Virus record (IMG/VR): IMGVR_UViG_3300049789_000029
Coordinates: 1-55,910 of that record
Length of the DNA stretch: 55,910 nt
Direction: 5' to 3' (one strand)
DNA from: a virus
The translations under genes and the position numbers were made by a program. Below are positions 23,598-31,055 of the stretch, piece by piece. Position 1 is the stretch's first letter, and every line of letters begins with the position of its first letter. The notes beneath the pieces are model-generated. The model made no database searches and had not been told where the DNA came from. It saw only the letters and a list, made by a program, of their open reading frames with translations.

Positions 23598-24146
23598 ATG
23601 AAACAGATACAGTTATTCAACGGCGTAGTGATTGGTGAGACCAGTGACGTGCTGAAGGCGTGCGCGGTGAAGCATGTGACGAACCCGGGGGAGAAGAAAG
23701 TCAATGCGAAGGGTAAGGAGCGGATTGTGGGAGTGAAGGACGTGACGCAAGTGCAGTTGTTTCCGAGAACGGCGGGAGATGGCAAGCAAAGTTTGGCGAA
23801 ACTCTTTCCGGACCAGAAGGGTCAAGGGTTGATGGCGTTCGAGGTGAAGATGCGCAGTGAGATTGCCGAAGCGGTTCTGAAGGACTTGTCGGGCAAGATC
23901 ATGTCAGGTGAGTACGTGTTCGGTGCGGCCAAGCTGAACAATCGGAACGGCAATTACGATTTGAAGTTCAAGCGGGCGGCTGTCCGGATTGTGCGGGATG
24001 AAGTGACGGAGGAGGCGGCGTGCAAAGCGCTGGGGATTACGGCGGAGCAACTGGCGGCGATAAAGGCGGCGGGATTGCCGGTGCCAGCGGGCAAGGCCAA
24101 GGGTAACAAAACCACGGTGGAAACGCTGACACTGAAGGCGGCTTAA
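23598..24146 (+). CDS. Protein of unknown function, first AAAGGACAG-box gene
   Basis: The 182-residue protein is basic and beta-rich in the first half (MKQIQLFNGVVIGETSDVLKAC), then YDLKFKRAAVRIVRD, and has an Ala/Lys-rich helix-containing C-terminus (ITAEQLAAIKAAGLPVPAG). No catalytic motif is visible. The start follows an AAAGGACAG box (23586-23594) by 3 bases. A nucleic-acid-binding role is conceivable. Confidence 0.6.
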   Translation: MKQIQLFNGVVIGETSDVLKACAVKHVTNPGEKKVNAKGKERIVGVKDVTQVQLFPRTAGDGKQSLAKLFPDQKGQGLMAFEVKMRSEIAEAVLKDLSGKIMSGEYVFGAAKLNNRNGNYDLKFKRAAVRIVRDEVTEEAACKALGITAEQLAAIKAAGLPVPAGKAKGNKTTVETLTLKAA

Positions 24147-24180
24147 TCCAACAGAGACCAAGCGAACAATCAACAGAGCG

Positions 24181-24209
24181 ACAGACCAGCGAAGCGGAGC
24201 GCTGGCTGT
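24181..24209 (+). other. Intergenic hairpin
   Basis: CCAGCG pairs with CGCTGG around an 8-base loop, extended by ACAG/CTGT across a one-base bulge (24181-24209). It lies between the 182- and 56-residue genes. No T-run follows, so it may be a processing or regulatory stem rather than a terminator. Confidence 0.35.
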
Positions 24210-24230
24210 TGCCGTTGGGAAAGGAACACA

Positions 24231-24401
24231 GTGAAGCGATTGATTGAACTCTTGTTTGTGATCGAATGCCACGAGTCGGACATGATCTGGCACTTGCAAC
24301 ACGGGACAGTTGCGGAGTTTGAAGAGAGCAAAAGGCTTCGGGCTAAAAGTCTGCGTATGCTGGCCAAAGTCGTCCGCTTCGCTGTGCCAACATTCGACTG
24401 A
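24231..24401 (+). CDS. Small GTG-start protein
   Basis: A 56-residue product (M/V-KRLIELLFVIECHESDMIWHLQ, then helical and basic) begins at GTG 24231 with AAAGGAACACA just upstream. Its stop is immediately followed by the 17-base repeat at 24401. The product combines a hydrophobic helix with a basic tail; function unknown. Confidence 0.5.
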   Translation: MKRLIELLFVIECHESDMIWHLQHGTVAEFEESKRLRAKSLRMLAKVVRFAVPTFD

Positions 24402-24417
24402 AGCATCATAGGACACC
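24401..24417 (+). repeat. 17-base intergenic repeat, copy 1
   Basis: AAGCATCATAGGACACC here is identical to 25839-25855. A near copy lies at 23515, and looser copies occur at gene ends near 28996 and 31036. This copy directly follows the stop of the 56-residue gene and precedes an AAAGGACAG-box gene by 25 bases. Confidence 0.55.
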
Positions 24418-24442
24418 ATTAGTGAAGAAAGGACAGACATCT

Positions 24443-24670
24443 ATGCCGAAACATCTCCGAAAGAACAAAGCGCCCGTGTGTCTGCACATACTGGGCCAGC
24501 CACTCGTCAATCAGGTATGGGAAGAAGGTCACGAGCTACACAAGGCCGTGGTAGACCTTCTCGCGCATCACCGGATCAAAGCGCTGGATGGAGTCAGCGA
24601 CACGTTGCAGCCCCGGCTGGACAGGCTGCGCGAACTGACGCGGGATGAACCCAAGATCGATAGCATCTGA
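24443..24670 (+). CDS. Small protein of unknown function
   Basis: The 75-residue protein starts MPKHLRKNKAPVCLHILG at 24443, 6 bases after an AAAGGACAG box (24428-24436). A GTG at 24422 would read through the box itself and is rejected. The product looks soluble and helical (VNQVWEEGHELHKAVVDLLAHH). Confidence 0.5.
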   Translation: MPKHLRKNKAPVCLHILGQPLVNQVWEEGHELHKAVVDLLAHHRIKALDGVSDTLQPRLDRLRELTRDEPKIDSI

Positions 24671-24720
24671 TTGCGGTCTGTCTCGTGACAGGGGACAGAG
24701 CGCAGTTAAATCGACTGCAC

Positions 24721-24741
24721 AACGAAGAAAGGACAGTTATG
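24721..24741 (+). promoter_or_regulatory. Extended ribosome site (AACGAAGAAAGGACAGTT box)
   Basis: This site is identical over 21 bases to 31761-31781, including the start codon, and nearly so to 32410-32432. The AGGA part is a Shine-Dalgarno sequence; the fixed CAG after it and the AACGAAG before it are not needed for that role. Two short hairpins precede it (CTGTC/GACAG 24678-24691, GCAGT/ACTGC 24702-24718). Confidence 0.6.
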
Positions 24742-24963
24742 AGCAAAGCAACAGAGACCAGTTACAAAGGACATCCCACCATCTCACTTGGGACTGACAC
24801 GCGGTTCCCGTTCAACTTCGGTTTGGAGAAGGCCAAGCTGGTTGTTGAGCACATAGACGCCATTCGTGCGTTCGTGGCCAAGCATGACAAGGCTGCGCGT
24901 CATCAGCCCGACCAGTTTGACATGCAGGTGGAAGACAACATGCGGGATGCTTGTGGCCTGTGA
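24739..24963 (+). CDS. Small protein of unknown function
   Basis: The 74-residue protein (MSKATETSYKGHPTISLG...) starts directly after the extended ribosome site. It contains a helical LEKAKLVVEHIDAIRAFVAKHD stretch. A longer frame upstream would translate the ribosome site and is not used. Its stop overlaps the next gene's GTG as GTGA. Confidence 0.55.
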   Translation: MSKATETSYKGHPTISLGTDTRFPFNFGLEKAKLVVEHIDAIRAFVAKHDKAARHQPDQFDMQVEDNMRDACGL

Positions 24964-25169
24964 AACAGCGCTTCCATTTCTCCAAGCAGCAAACGCAAAC
25001 GGGGAGCACCGCATTTGGTGCGCCCCGGGAGCGCCAGTTCTTGCGCTTGCGAGTTCGATACTGGCCCATGTGGAGACATCTCTCCCCATGGGATATTCGA
25101 GTGATCAAACAGAACCGAACGCTCCAAGTCTGGGCGCTGGAGTTCACAGTCACACGGAGGATGCAATGA
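24960..25169 (+). CDS. Small basic protein coupled on both sides
   Basis: The 69-residue frame from GTG 24960 (M/V-KQRFHFSKQQTQTG..., WPMWRHLSPWDIRVIKQ) overlaps the previous stop as GTGA and the next start as ATGA. The double coupling argues that it is real despite the GTG. The product is Arg/Trp-rich; function unknown. Confidence 0.5.
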   Translation: MKQRFHFSKQQTQTGSTAFGAPRERQFLRLRVRYWPMWRHLSPWDIRVIKQNRTLQVWALEFTVTRRMQ

Positions 25170-25387
25170 ACGAATTCGAAAAGCTGATTGCGGCGATTGT
25201 TGCGGACTACAAGGCAGGCACAAAGCCAGCGGTGCTTGCGCTCCGGATCATCGCCATCAAGCCGCACCCTATTCAGATGGCATTCATCGCGTTGGAGGTG
25301 GCTTCGTACATGACGGATCATGACGAATGCGAGTTCCGCTCACAGTTCCTTTGGACATGCACGGAGGTGATGAATGCGCGTGGTTAA
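25166..25387 (+). CDS. Small helical protein of unknown function
   Basis: The 73-residue protein (MNEFEKLIAAIVADYKAGTK...) is chosen to start at 25166 because GGAGG lies 5 bases upstream and the ATG overlaps the preceding stop. It is helical with a hydrophobic face (PIQMAFIALEVASYMTDHDE). Confidence 0.55.
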   Translation: MNEFEKLIAAIVADYKAGTKPAVLALRIIAIKPHPIQMAFIALEVASYMTDHDECEFRSQFLWTCTEVMNARG

Positions 25388-25808
25388 GGTTCCGTGGAAG
25401 CTGGATGCCAAGTGGCTCACTCGCTTCAACAGGCGTTTCAACGTGGACAAGGGCACCTATGATGGCCGCTTCACCTCACGTCTGGGCCGTGGCTATTGCA
25501 CAGGCAATCCGTGGCAGAAGATGGAATACACGTTCACAGAGCAACCGGCCAAAAGAAAGGGGCCGAACAGGAAGACAATGATAACGCAATACGTGATCGA
25601 AGCACGAACTGAGGAAGGGACATTGAAGTTCGATTGTCCCCAGCCTGAAGAGTTCTTCGGCCAAGAGGCCATCACCGGCATCACAACGAACCAGATGGCA
25701 CAGGCCATCTACCGCGCCAAGCCAGACGCGGTGCTAACCGGAGACACAGTTGCCATCTGGCCGCGACTGATCAACGAGCATTGGACAGCACGTCCGATGA
25801 CGTGGTGA
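25374..25808 (+). CDS. Protein of unknown function
   Basis: The 144-residue protein starts at ATG 25374 (MRVVKVPWKLDAKWL) with GGAGG upstream, overlapping the previous gene by 14 bases. The N-terminus is basic, the middle contains RLGRGYCTGNPWQKM and the rest is soluble and mixed alpha/beta (QYVIEARTEEGTLKF). No family recognised. Confidence 0.55.
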   Translation: MRVVKVPWKLDAKWLTRFNRRFNVDKGTYDGRFTSRLGRGYCTGNPWQKMEYTFTEQPAKRKGPNRKTMITQYVIEARTEEGTLKFDCPQPEEFFGQEAITGITTNQMAQAIYRAKPDAVLTGDTVAIWPRLINEHWTARPMTW

Positions 25809-25822
25809 AAAAGACTTGAGTT

Positions 25823-25872
25823 CAGCGCAACATCTACCAAGCATCATAGGACACCTTGGTAGATGGACGCTG
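25823..25872 (+). promoter_or_regulatory. Strong hairpin displaying a repeated loop, upstream of the AAA+ gene
   Basis: CATCTACCAAG (25831-25841) pairs perfectly with CTTGGTAGATG (25855-25865); CAGCG/CGCTG (25823-25827/25868-25872) extends the stem across a small internal loop. The 13-base loop CATCATAGGACAC is part of the 17-base repeat also found at 24401. A stem that presents a conserved loop is typical of a protein- or RNA-binding site in a leader. It lies 50 bases before the AAA+ start codon. Confidence 0.55.
25839..25855 (+). repeat. 17-base intergenic repeat, copy 2
   Basis: Identical to 24401-24417. Here it spans the loop of the hairpin at 25823-25872 and the last bases of its arms. 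It lies 66 bases before the AAA+ start codon, the same distance as the variant at 23515 from its downstream gene. Confidence 0.55.
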
Positions 25873-25921
25873 GGCGCAACGTTCAGCACAAAACATCAAC
25901 CAACAGAAAGGACAGTTAAGT

Positions 25922-26968
25922 ATGAGAATAAGTGAGTACGGAGACCTTATGGAGAAGGCGCTCCCCAAAGGACGGAAAGTCTTGTCAGTCGGCCCGCCCG
26001 GAGTCGGCAAGACAGAACAGGCTGGCACATCCGCACGGCGTTGCGGGATGGAATTCATCGGCCTGTGTTCAGCGTTGGAAGACCCAAGCTCCATTCGGGG
26101 CTATCCGTCACGAGGAGCCAACGGGGAAGCAACGCATTGCCTGTTCGATGGCATTGCCAAGGCGTTCAAAGCGGAGAAGCCCACGCTTCTCTTTTTCGAT
26201 GACTTGGGCATGGCCAGTGAGAGCACGATGCGAGCGATTGTTCGGCTCGTGCAGTTCGGTGAGATTGATAACCGCAAGCTCCCGGATCATGTGGTGATCG
26301 GTGCGGCGACGAATGACGTAGGGCACGGCGCTGGCGTCTACGGGATGATTGAACCGCTGAAGAGCCGGTTTCATTCCATCGTCAACGTGGAGACGAGTCT
26401 GGAGGACGTGATTGCCTACGGTCTTGCCCATGGCTGGCCAACGGATATGTGCGCCTATCTGCGCAATGCGCCAGATGCATTGCATGATTGGAAGCCTACA
26501 AAGGACATGAAGATCGGTGGCGCGTGTCCGCGTGGCTGGGCATATGCGGCGGACTGGGTGAACGATGGCGTTCTTGACCCGGAGGTGTTGGCTGGCTGTA
26601 TCGGCAAAGGCAGAGCCACGGCTTACATCGCGTTTCGCCAGTTGATCAACGAACTGCCGGACGTGCATCAGGTGTTGATGAATCCGGATTCGGCTCCGGT
26701 GCCTGAGAATCCGTCTGCGCGGTTTTTGGTGTCCATGGCCTTAGCAGGTCACATGGATGGCGGCAACTTCGGCAACGCGATGAAATACCTTGGTCGCTTG
26801 CCCGGGATGTTCCGTGGGTTCGCAATCCGCGACTCCATCAGAGCGGAGAACGAGAAGCGCAAGAATGATACGCTCAAGCCCGGGTATCGGCAGATTAGCG
26901 CCAGTCGTGACTTCACGGCATGGGCCTGTTCTGAGGACGGCAAAGCCATCATGTCGGCGGCATCGTGA
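25922..26968 (+). CDS. MoxR/CobS-like AAA+ ATPase
   Basis: The 348-residue protein has Walker A GPPGVGKT (residues 24-31), Walker B LLFFDDLG (~88-95), sensor-1-like VVIGAATND, and an arginine-bearing EPLKSRFHSI segment, the pattern of the MoxR/CobS clade. These rings remodel partner proteins with the help of VWA proteins, and a VWA partner is encoded next but one. The start at 25922 follows an AAAGGACAG box (25907-25915). The upstream extension from 25856 would translate the leader hairpin and is rejected. Confidence 0.8.
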   Translation: MRISEYGDLMEKALPKGRKVLSVGPPGVGKTEQAGTSARRCGMEFIGLCSALEDPSSIRGYPSRGANGEATHCLFDGIAKAFKAEKPTLLFFDDLGMASESTMRAIVRLVQFGEIDNRKLPDHVVIGAATNDVGHGAGVYGMIEPLKSRFHSIVNVETSLEDVIAYGLAHGWPTDMCAYLRNAPDALHDWKPTKDMKIGGACPRGWAYAADWVNDGVLDPEVLAGCIGKGRATAYIAFRQLINELPDVHQVLMNPDSAPVPENPSARFLVSMALAGHMDGGNFGNAMKYLGRLPGMFRGFAIRDSIRAENEKRKNDTLKPGYRQISASRDFTAWACSEDGKAIMSAAS

Positions 26969-27156
26969 AAAGGTTCAAGGTTCCCAAAGGAGCCGCCATC
27001 ACTGAGCACCTGTCTCCCCAACAGATTGAAGCGGCTGGCCGCTATCACTACTACGTGGAGAGAAAGCGCACAGCGAGCAAGAGTATGCGCAAGCGTCTGC
27101 TGGAACTACAACGACAGGCGCTTGCCGACTACATGACGGCAACTTTGATCAAGTGA
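26965..27156 (+). CDS. Small basic protein between the AAA+ and VWA genes
   Basis: The 63-residue protein (M/V-KRFKVPKGAAITEHLSPQ...) starts at GTG, overlapping the AAA+ stop as GTGA. The C-terminal two thirds form a basic helix (YYVERKRTASKSMRKRLLELQRQALADY). By position it may be an adaptor of the AAA+/VWA pair. Confidence 0.55.
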   Translation: MKRFKVPKGAAITEHLSPQQIEAAGRYHYYVERKRTASKSMRKRLLELQRQALADYMTATLIK

Positions 27157-27168
27157 AAGGACAGAAAA

Positions 27169-28434
27169 GTGAGTAAAGAAACGATGCGAAACAAACGTGT
27201 CGAGAAGGCGCAACTGCGCGTTCTCTTCAACGTGCCGTTCTTCGCACCCGGAGTGGCGCAACTCCAGCAAGTGATCTGGGATGCGACGATTCCAACGGCG
27301 TGCACGGACGGAAAGGTCATCCGGTGGAATCCGGATTGGTTCGATCAACTGGAAGATGAGGTGATCGTCACGGTATTGTGTCACGAAGTCGCACACGCAC
27401 TTCTTGGCCATCTGTGGCGGATTCCCCCGGGAGGTGATCCCAAGGTCTGGAATCAAGCCTGTGATCATGCGGTCAACCTGATGCTGAAGGAGTTCGGCAA
27501 GACGGTGACAAACCGGAACATGGCTGATCCATTTCCGTTCCCGAAGCCGGAAAGTGCGTATTGCATGGACCCGCGTTTCTCCGGGATGTCGGAGGAAGCC
27601 ATCTACCAACAACTGGCACAGAACTCCGGTGGAGGTGGTGGGGGAGGCCAAGGACAGGCCGTGGCGGGTTCGGGGGGTAGTTCCGGCCAGCCAAGCGGGA
27701 GAAAAGGGCAGAGCGGGCAGGGAGCAAGCGGCAATACCCCTCAGAATGGTTCTCCTCCTCCGTTCGGAGAGTTCACTCCCCAGCCAGCGACAGACCAGCA
27801 AGCCAAGCAGGACAAGACCCAATGGGAGAACACCCTATTGCAGAGCATTGCGGCCAGCAAAGGCCGTGGTGATGTCCCCGGGATGCTGGACAGGTTTGTT
27901 GAGGAGTTGATGAACCCCAAAGTTCCTTGGACAGAGCTGGTCAAGAACTGGCTTCGCGAGAAGGCAGAGGATGACTGGGACTGGACCAAGCCGAATCCTT
28001 ACTTCGATGACGGGGACTTCATCCTCCCCAGTCTGCACAGCGAGCGGATGGGAACGGCAGTGTTCGCGACGGATACGTCCGGCAGTATCGATCAAACGGT
28101 GCTGGCCAAGTTCCAAGCGGAGAAGCAAGGATTCTTGGACGAGATGAAGCCGACGAAGCTCGTGGACATCTGCTGTGACACCCGGATCACTCAGGAGAAG
28201 GAATACAGGGTGGGTGATCAGATTGACACCAACTGCCCGGGTGGAGGCGGGACACGGTTTGAGCCGGTGTTCGAACATATTGAAGGGTTCACGGACAAGC
28301 CCAAGTTCGCGGTCTACCTGACAGACTTGGACGGAAGCTTCCCGGCACAGGAACCGGATTATCCGGTGCTCTGGGTGGTCTACGGATGCGGGGATAAGAA
28401 GGCACCGTTTGGAGACACCATTCAAGCGGAGTAA
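27169..28434 (+). CDS. VWA protein with zincin-like motif (CobT/DUF2201-like)
   Basis: The 421-residue protein has an N-terminal metallopeptidase-like domain with HEVAH (residues 72-76) followed by LLGH, a Gly/Ser/Gln-rich disordered linker (~150-210), and a C-terminal VWA-like domain with the MIDAS start DTSGS (~301-305). This is the domain order of DUF2201 proteins, which pair with MoxR-type AAA+ ATPases. The start is GTG 27169, 4 bases after an AAAGGACAG box (27156-27164). It probably acts as substrate adaptor of the ATPase. Whether the zinc site is catalytic is unknown. Confidence 0.75.
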   Translation: MSKETMRNKRVEKAQLRVLFNVPFFAPGVAQLQQVIWDATIPTACTDGKVIRWNPDWFDQLEDEVIVTVLCHEVAHALLGHLWRIPPGGDPKVWNQACDHAVNLMLKEFGKTVTNRNMADPFPFPKPESAYCMDPRFSGMSEEAIYQQLAQNSGGGGGGGQGQAVAGSGGSSGQPSGRKGQSGQGASGNTPQNGSPPPFGEFTPQPATDQQAKQDKTQWENTLLQSIAASKGRGDVPGMLDRFVEELMNPKVPWTELVKNWLREKAEDDWDWTKPNPYFDDGDFILPSLHSERMGTAVFATDTSGSIDQTVLAKFQAEKQGFLDEMKPTKLVDICCDTRITQEKEYRVGDQIDTNCPGGGGTRFEPVFEHIEGFTDKPKFAVYLTDLDGSFPAQEPDYPVLWVVYGCGDKKAPFGDTIQAE

Positions 28435-28438
28435 TCAA

Positions 28439-28720
28439 ATGCCAAATCCGGAGAACTTGCCCGGTGGTTCGCTGACTCATGACTTCCTGACTGTGGAAGC
28501 GTGGAAGCCAAAAGGCGAGAAAAGCGAATTGCCGTTCAAGTTCCCGGACTGGCTCTACAACGATGACGGCAGAGAGGACGTGGAATCTATTCGTGCCTTC
28601 TGCCTTCATCACATTGAGAATTATGACCAGCAATACAAGTTCTGGCACACGGAACGATGGCGGACTTTTATTCAGCAGAGGCAAGCGGCCTGTTGCGCGT
28701 GGCTCCTCGCTCACTCATGA
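28439..28720 (+). CDS. Small protein of unknown function
   Basis: The 93-residue protein starts MPNPENLPGGSLTHDF, 4 bases after the VWA stop. It contains LPFKFPDWLYNDDGRED and a Trp/Gln-rich helical end (YKFWHTERWRTFIQQRQAACC). Soluble; no family recognised. It ends in an ATGA overlap. Confidence 0.5.
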   Translation: MPNPENLPGGSLTHDFLTVEAWKPKGEKSELPFKFPDWLYNDDGREDVESIRAFCLHHIENYDQQYKFWHTERWRTFIQQRQAACCAWLLAHS

Positions 28721-29022
28721 ATAATCTTCCTCCAATCAACCTGAATCAGGACGGCTGGAAGTGGGAAGCCTTTGTTGTGGATTCCATGCCCGTTCAATCG
28801 GCAAAGGAAGCCGTAGCTGCTGGACAGTGCGACAATTACCACGCTTGCCTTGTGAACATGATCTTGTGCGGCATCACCGAACAGAAAGGAACCGCCCGGA
28901 CTTGGTTCATGTATGGCAACAAGCGAGTCTTTATTCGGTTCACTCGTTTGAGCGACGGAGTTCGAATGACGGAGTGGGGCAATACGGACGACAACCGAAG
29001 CATCATGGAACGCCTTAGATGA
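28717..29022 (+). CDS. Small alpha/beta protein of unknown function
   Basis: The 101-residue protein (MNNLPPINLNQDGWKWEAF...) starts in an ATGA overlap and ends in another. It has beta strands with Arg/Thr (RTWFMYGNKRVFIRFTRL) and a C-terminus RSIMERLR. A longer start at 28657 exists but would overlap 60 bases of the preceding gene. Confidence 0.5.
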   Translation: MNNLPPINLNQDGWKWEAFVVDSMPVQSAKEAVAAGQCDNYHACLVNMILCGITEQKGTARTWFMYGNKRVFIRFTRLSDGVRMTEWGNTDDNRSIMERLR

Positions 29023-29213
29023 AGACGTGGATAGATGACATCCGGAACAAGCTTATGACTCCGGAAGAGAAGGCCATCTTTGAAGAGCGCAAGATTATCG
29101 CTCGGATGGAAGACTTTCTGAGCCGTGCGACATCGCCAAAGAAGATTGTGCGGTACACGCATCGAATGAACCGAGCACGAACAAGGCTCACGGTGTTGTT
29201 GCTGATCAAATGA
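29019..29213 (+). CDS. Small basic helical protein
   Basis: The 64-residue protein (MKTWIDDIRNKLMTPEEKAIFEE...) is charged and helical with a basic C-terminal half (RYTHRMNRARTRLTVLLLIK). ATGA overlap with the preceding stop. Function unknown. Confidence 0.5.
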   Translation: MKTWIDDIRNKLMTPEEKAIFEERKIIARMEDFLSRATSPKKIVRYTHRMNRARTRLTVLLLIK

Positions 29214-29256
29214 ATTTCTGCACTGAGATTGGTCTGTGGTGTGATTCCACGCGGAA

Positions 29257-29337
29257 CGCGCAGGATAGTTCCCGGGTGGCCAACGGTGGTGACGCCTGCG
29301 TCAGTAGAAACTGGGTTCGATTCCCGGCAGTGCGCCA
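29257..29337 (+). tRNA. Degenerate tRNA-like element
   Basis: CTGGG-TTCGATT-CCCGG (29311-29327) is a full T-arm whose loop matches the B-box consensus, and CCA follows ten bases after its end (29335-29337). GCGCA (29258-29262) can pair with TGCGC (29331-29335) as a partial acceptor. A D-arm-like GTT...AAC pair lies in between. The anticodon region folds as TGACG-CCTG-CGTCA with a 4-base loop, which cannot hold a normal anticodon. It is probably a decayed tRNA or a tRNA mimic. It fills the gene-free spacer 29214-29390. Confidence 0.3.
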
Positions 29338-29390
29338 GATTTCCCGGTTAAAGTGATCGGGGATAACCAAGAAGAAAGGACAGTTAAAAA

Positions 29391-30287
29391 ATGAGCACAC
29401 AGTTAGCAAAGCGAGCCGTTCTTATGCGGCTCACCATGGGATTGCCGGGTGAATTCCGGCAGGATGACAGCCTGACACAGGACGTGAAGAAGGAACACAA
29501 CTTGGGTCAACAGGCTGGCAAGTGGGTCAAGGCGTTGTATCCGCCCGAAGCGCTGGCCGACATCAAGAAGCTGGACAACGAAGCCAGAACGTATCATGAC
29601 GCCATCACGCTCCCGTTCGATAAGGGCATCGGTATTCTCCCGGCTGCACTGATCATGGAACACGCTGAGAGAATGCGGACGTTCATGGGACGACGGGAAG
29701 CGCTGGTCAACGCTCGCTTCATGGCTGATCCCCAGAAGTGGATTGACTGGGCGCATACCAATCACAACGGGACGTTTGACCCTAGCCTGTATCCGGGTTG
29801 CTACAAGGACGAAGCTACCGGGACGTGGATGGTGGACGCGGACAAGTTCCGTAAGGAGATGAAGGCCAAGTTCTACTTCCGCACGGAACCGTTGCCGGTG
29901 CCGGACTCGAAACACTTTGAGACCAGCGTCAAGGACTTGCTGGGACTGGACTCGGAGTCGGTGAATATCCGGATTGAAGATGCCGCAAAGGAAGCGCAAC
30001 AGGAGTTGCTCCGAAGAATGCTCAAGCCAGTGGCACACATGGCGGCAACTCTGAAGAAGGAAGACCCGCGCATCTTTGATTCGCTGATCGGGAACGTGAA
30101 GGAGATTGCGGACATCGCTCCGAAGCAGAATCTCACGGATGATCCGGTGATCAACGAACTGGCAAAGGAGATGGCTGGCCTTGTTCAGTACACTCCGGAC
30201 AACTTGCGCAAGTCAGCTGGGACGAGAGAGGCAGCGGCGATGAAGGCACAAGCGCTGATGGACCGGCTCAGTGGTTACAAGCTGTGA
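29391..30287 (+). CDS. DUF3150-like partner of the AAA+/VWA module
   Basis: The 298-residue protein is almost entirely helical, starting MSTQLAKRAVLMRLTMGLPG and containing a Lys/Glu-rich core (LGQQAGKWVKALYPPEALADIKKLDNEARTYHD split over 35-70) and LPVPDSKHFE. Its size, composition and place beside a CobS-like ATPase and VWA protein fit the DUF3150 group, which co-occurs with them in phages and integrative elements. It may be the third subunit of the complex. It follows an AAAGGACAG box (29375-29383). Confidence 0.5.
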   Translation: MSTQLAKRAVLMRLTMGLPGEFRQDDSLTQDVKKEHNLGQQAGKWVKALYPPEALADIKKLDNEARTYHDAITLPFDKGIGILPAALIMEHAERMRTFMGRREALVNARFMADPQKWIDWAHTNHNGTFDPSLYPGCYKDEATGTWMVDADKFRKEMKAKFYFRTEPLPVPDSKHFETSVKDLLGLDSESVNIRIEDAAKEAQQELLRRMLKPVAHMAATLKKEDPRIFDSLIGNVKEIADIAPKQNLTDDPVINELAKEMAGLVQYTPDNLRKSAGTREAAAMKAQALMDRLSGYKL

Positions 30288-30502
30288 AGTTCAGCGGCTA
30301 TCCATCGGACGACGTTGTGACAATGCAACAATTCAAGAAGCACTTGGATTCCATTGACGAACGACGGATTGAACGGCAAATCGCGGCCCTGAGACACAAA
30401 CTCGGGGCTGCGAGGAGCCTTCGAAAACGAGAGCGTTACGCCAAACGGATTCAATCCAAGAAAGCTCAGTTGTTGGTGGCTGTCATCTGTAGAGAACGAT
30501 GA
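30284..30502 (+). CDS. Small basic helical protein
   Basis: The 72-residue protein starts at GTG overlapping the previous stop as GTGA (M/V-KFSGYPSDDVVTMQQFKKHL...). It is a basic coiled-coil type (IERQIAALRHKLGAARSLRKRERYAKRI). Function unknown. Confidence 0.5.
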   Translation: MKFSGYPSDDVVTMQQFKKHLDSIDERRIERQIAALRHKLGAARSLRKRERYAKRIQSKKAQLLVAVICRER

Positions 30503-30708
30503 TGCCAGAAACCTACATGCTGATTCGGAGTGAGTTGCCGCATCTGAAGCTGCCTCACTGGATAGACCTATTACCAACAAGCCGAAGGAAAGCGAAGCGC
30601 CTGAACAGGGAACAACTGATAGCCAAGCGCACATATGTGTTGATGGCTTCTGAGTTTCCAAAGGAACAGATTCAGAGTGAAAACCTTTGGCCCCGGAAGC
30701 TCAAATGA
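30499..30708 (+). CDS. Small basic protein
   Basis: The 69-residue protein (MMPETYMLIRSELPHLKL...) has ATGA overlaps on both sides and a Lys/Arg-rich middle (SRRKAKRLNREQLIAKR). Function unknown. Confidence 0.5.
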   Translation: MMPETYMLIRSELPHLKLPHWIDLLPTSRRKAKRLNREQLIAKRTYVLMASEFPKEQIQSENLWPRKLK

Positions 30709-31055
30709 ACAAGCCGAAATACATCATCGGTGAAGCGGTCTACGTGGACTTTAGTGGAGTCGTTGAAGGTGTGCCGGTGAAGGTGCGCAAACATCTCTGG
30801 GTGTTTGGTGTCCAGATTGGAGTAGATGCTTACCCGAAGTTCGCTCCAGTGTTCGTGTACAAGTTGAGCGAAAATCCTCCGATTGTCGGAGAGCGGCCCG
30901 GGAAATTTTACGAGAAACAGGAATCTGAAATCATTGGCCCGGTGGAACCTGTGGTTGCGGAGGTGACGAAGGCTCAAGCGGAAGAGAAAGCACAACAGCA
31001 ACAGAACGCGCAGAAGATCATCGATGTGATGACCAAGCATCATGAGACACCATAA
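30705..31055 (+). CDS. Small protein with beta domain and Gln/Lys-rich tail
   Basis: The 116-residue protein starts MNKPKYIIGEAVYVDF in an ATGA overlap. The first 75 residues look like a small beta barrel (VKVRKHLWVFGVQIG), and the C-terminus is a charged helix (AEEKAQQQQNAQKIIDVMTKHHE). It may be an SH3-like nucleic-acid or protein binder. Confidence 0.5.
   Translation: MNKPKYIIGEAVYVDFSGVVEGVPVKVRKHLWVFGVQIGVDAYPKFAPVFVYKLSENPPIVGERPGKFYEKQESEIIGPVEPVVAEVTKAQAEEKAQQQQNAQKIIDVMTKHHETP

Noticed and set aside
25040-25075. Second tRNA-like T-loop (GAGTTCGATACT)
   Set aside because: The flanks do not pair and the stretch is inside a frame coupled on both sides, so it is probably coding sequence.
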